Positions 5,828-6,172 of a DNA stretch of 6,172 nt are shown here, in pieces (position 1 is the first letter of the stretch; each line of letters begins with the position of its first letter). Both the position numbers and the translations under genes were made by a program. The notes beneath the pieces were generated by a model. The model was not told where the DNA came from. It saw only the letters and a list, made by a program, of their open reading frames with translations, and did no database searches. The stretch is from Enterocloster bolteae (GTDB taxonomy: Bacteria > Bacillota_A > Clostridia > Lachnospirales > Lachnospiraceae): positions 1 to 6,172 of the forward strand of contig JAETTS010000162.1 of assembly GCA_021769025.1 (NCBI GenBank), written 5' to 3'.

Positions 5828-5843
5828 CGATTGGTGATACTAT
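5815..5843 (+). promoter_or_regulatory. Extended -10 promoter of the leader-peptide operon
   Basis: TTGACA (5815-5820, consensus -35), a 17-base spacer, then TACTAT (5838-5843) preceded by TG at 5835-5836 (extended -10). A start near 5850 would give about 40 bases of untranslated RNA before the leader ATG. Confidence 0.85.
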
Positions 5844-5889
5844 AAGCGCATCAGTTTTGAGTTGATCATCAGGAAAGGAGGCGAGAGCA

Positions 5890-6027
5890 ATGACCAGATT
5901 ATATACCTTCAAAGTTAATACTGTCATGTGTTGTCGAATGCGGAATTCCCGGGCATATTATATGGCTGGGGTACAGTTATGCGCAGATTGCAGCATAGCT
6001 GACTGCCTCGATACCATGCTTGATTGA
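5890..6027 (+). CDS. Cysteine-containing leader peptide (45 residues), candidate attenuation uORF
   Basis: ATG 5890 follows AAAGGAGG (5874-5881) at 8 bases, one of the best ribosome binding sites in the window. The peptide begins MTRLYTFKVNTVMCCRM, and its second half is LCADCSIADCLDTMLD with TGA at 6025-6027. Five cysteines in 45 residues, including a tandem Cys14-Cys15, is very unusual for a random short frame. There is no signal peptide or recognisable domain. It sits between an Rrf2-controlled promoter and an intrinsic terminator, and its codons 20-22 overlap a segment complementary to the terminator's 5' arm. This is the arrangement of a ribosome-stalling leader that senses charged tRNA-Cys, by analogy with trp- and his-type leaders and the cysteine-rich leader peptides known for sulfur genes in other bacteria. 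A small metal- or redox-binding peptide is the alternative. Confidence 0.75.
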   Translation: MTRLYTFKVNTVMCCRMRNSRAYYMAGVQLCADCSIADCLDTMLD

Positions 6028-6061
6028 TCTGTCAGCATATCGTATGCCATTTGCCCGGGAG
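5946..6061 (+). promoter_or_regulatory. Candidate antiterminator pairing
   Basis: TCCCGGGCA (5947-5955, inside the leader reading frame) is the exact reverse complement of TGCCCGGGA (6052-6060), and a G-U pair (5946/6061) extends it to 10. A further five pairs, ATGGC (5962-5966) with GCCAT (6046-6050), follow after a small internal loop. The 3' strand overlaps the 5' arm of the terminator, so the two folds exclude each other. A ribosome held at Cys14-Cys15 (5929-5934) would leave 5947-5955 just clear of its leading edge. Confidence 0.62.
5993..6047 (+). promoter_or_regulatory. Nested hairpin within the attenuator
   Basis: GCTGAC (5998-6003) pairs with GTCAGC (6031-6036), and GCATA (5993-5997) pairs with TATGC (6043-6047) across a 6-base bulge. 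It fits inside the long antiterminator pairing and could act as a pause hairpin or bring the distant strands together. Confidence 0.4.
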
Positions 6062-6086
6062 CTTGTGATGAAGCTTCCGGTTTTTT
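6055..6086 (+). terminator. Intrinsic terminator after the leader peptide
   Basis: CCGGGAGCTT (6055-6064) and AAGCTTCCGG (6071-6080) form a 10-pair stem with one G-U pair and a GTGATG loop, followed directly by six T (6081-6086) and then ATTT. It lies between the leader stop codon and the next gene, so it must be overcome for that gene to be transcribed from this promoter. Confidence 0.9.
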
Positions 6087-6103
6087 ATTTGCCGAAACCG
6101 GAA
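6075..6103 (+). other. Second hairpin sharing the terminator's 3' arm
   Basis: TTCCGGTTT (6075-6083) is the exact reverse complement of AAACCGGAA (6095-6103), with an 11-base loop. It uses the 3' arm and U tract of the terminator, so it is incompatible with it once transcribed. Because its 3' strand is made after the termination point, it is more likely to shape the read-through mRNA (stability or processing) than to decide termination. Confidence 0.5.
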
Positions 6104-6152
6104 CGGCAGCCGATTGAACCGAAAAATATTAATCCAAAGGAGATTACAAAAA

Positions 6153-6172
6153 ATGAGTGAATATAAAAACGG
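6153..6172 (+). CDS. Start of a downstream gene, cut by the window end
   Basis: ATG 6153 follows AAAGGAG (6136-6142) at 10 bases and opens MSEYKN. Only six complete codons are visible, too few to identify the protein. As the first structural gene behind the Rrf2 operator and cysteine leader, a role in cysteine, methionine or Fe-S metabolism is a reasonable expectation but is not shown here. Confidence 0.7.

Noticed and set aside
5850..6152. T-box, SAM or other known riboswitch in the leader
   Set aside because: No T-box AGGGTGG-type motif and no SAM-type core seen. The translated Cys leader and simple complementary arms explain the region better.
1..6172. CRISPR arrays, tRNA or rRNA genes, insertion sequences, attachment sites
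   Set aside because: No spaced direct repeats, cloverleaf-like sequences, transposase motifs or terminal repeats were noticed on either strand.

Overview
The window looks like a low-to-mid GC Firmicute, most likely a gut-type member of the Clostridia. The evidence is strong purine-rich Shine-Dalgarno sites, clostridial-style promoters, an Rrf2 regulator with a CCTA-N9-TAGG operator, and protein families common in Lachnospiraceae/Oscillospiraceae genomes. The species cannot be named from the sequence.

Positions 1-5087 (plus strand) are a run of immunity-type genes of the kind that accompany polymorphic toxins, and most are broken. In order: an unrecognised decayed gene (3-356); a frameshifted DUF2185/Imm33 remnant (about 363-614); a very large multidomain gene now split in two (670-2556: helical repeats, SUKH, DUF4261 and the first half of a DUF7832-like domain; 2560-3651: the rest of that domain plus DUF4253); a wrecked CbrC-family gene (3651-4432); and two short decayed genes of unknown family (4445-4739 and 4753-5087), each behind a strong ribosome binding site. 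The two halves of the large gene share one reading frame and are separated only by a TAG codon that falls inside one domain. TAG, TGA and TAA stops plus frameshifts are all found, which points to pseudogene decay and not to recoding. No toxin gene is visible, so this reads as an orphan immunity bank that is being lost.

Positions 5088-5327 hold no gene I can support and mark a shift to more AT-rich sequence.

Positions 5328-6172 are a separate, intact regulatory module. An Rrf2-family repressor with three IscR-like cysteines is encoded on the minus strand. Divergently, a good extended -10 promoter whose -35 box lies inside a palindromic Rrf2-type operator drives a 45-codon cysteine-containing leader peptide with a tandem Cys-Cys. 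It is followed by a textbook intrinsic terminator, and a segment inside the leader reading frame can pair exactly with the 5' arm of that terminator. A new gene starts at 6153 and runs off the end. The simplest reading is two-layer control, Rrf2 repression plus cysteine-dependent transcription attenuation, of a sulfur or Fe-S related operon. The identity of that operon is not visible.
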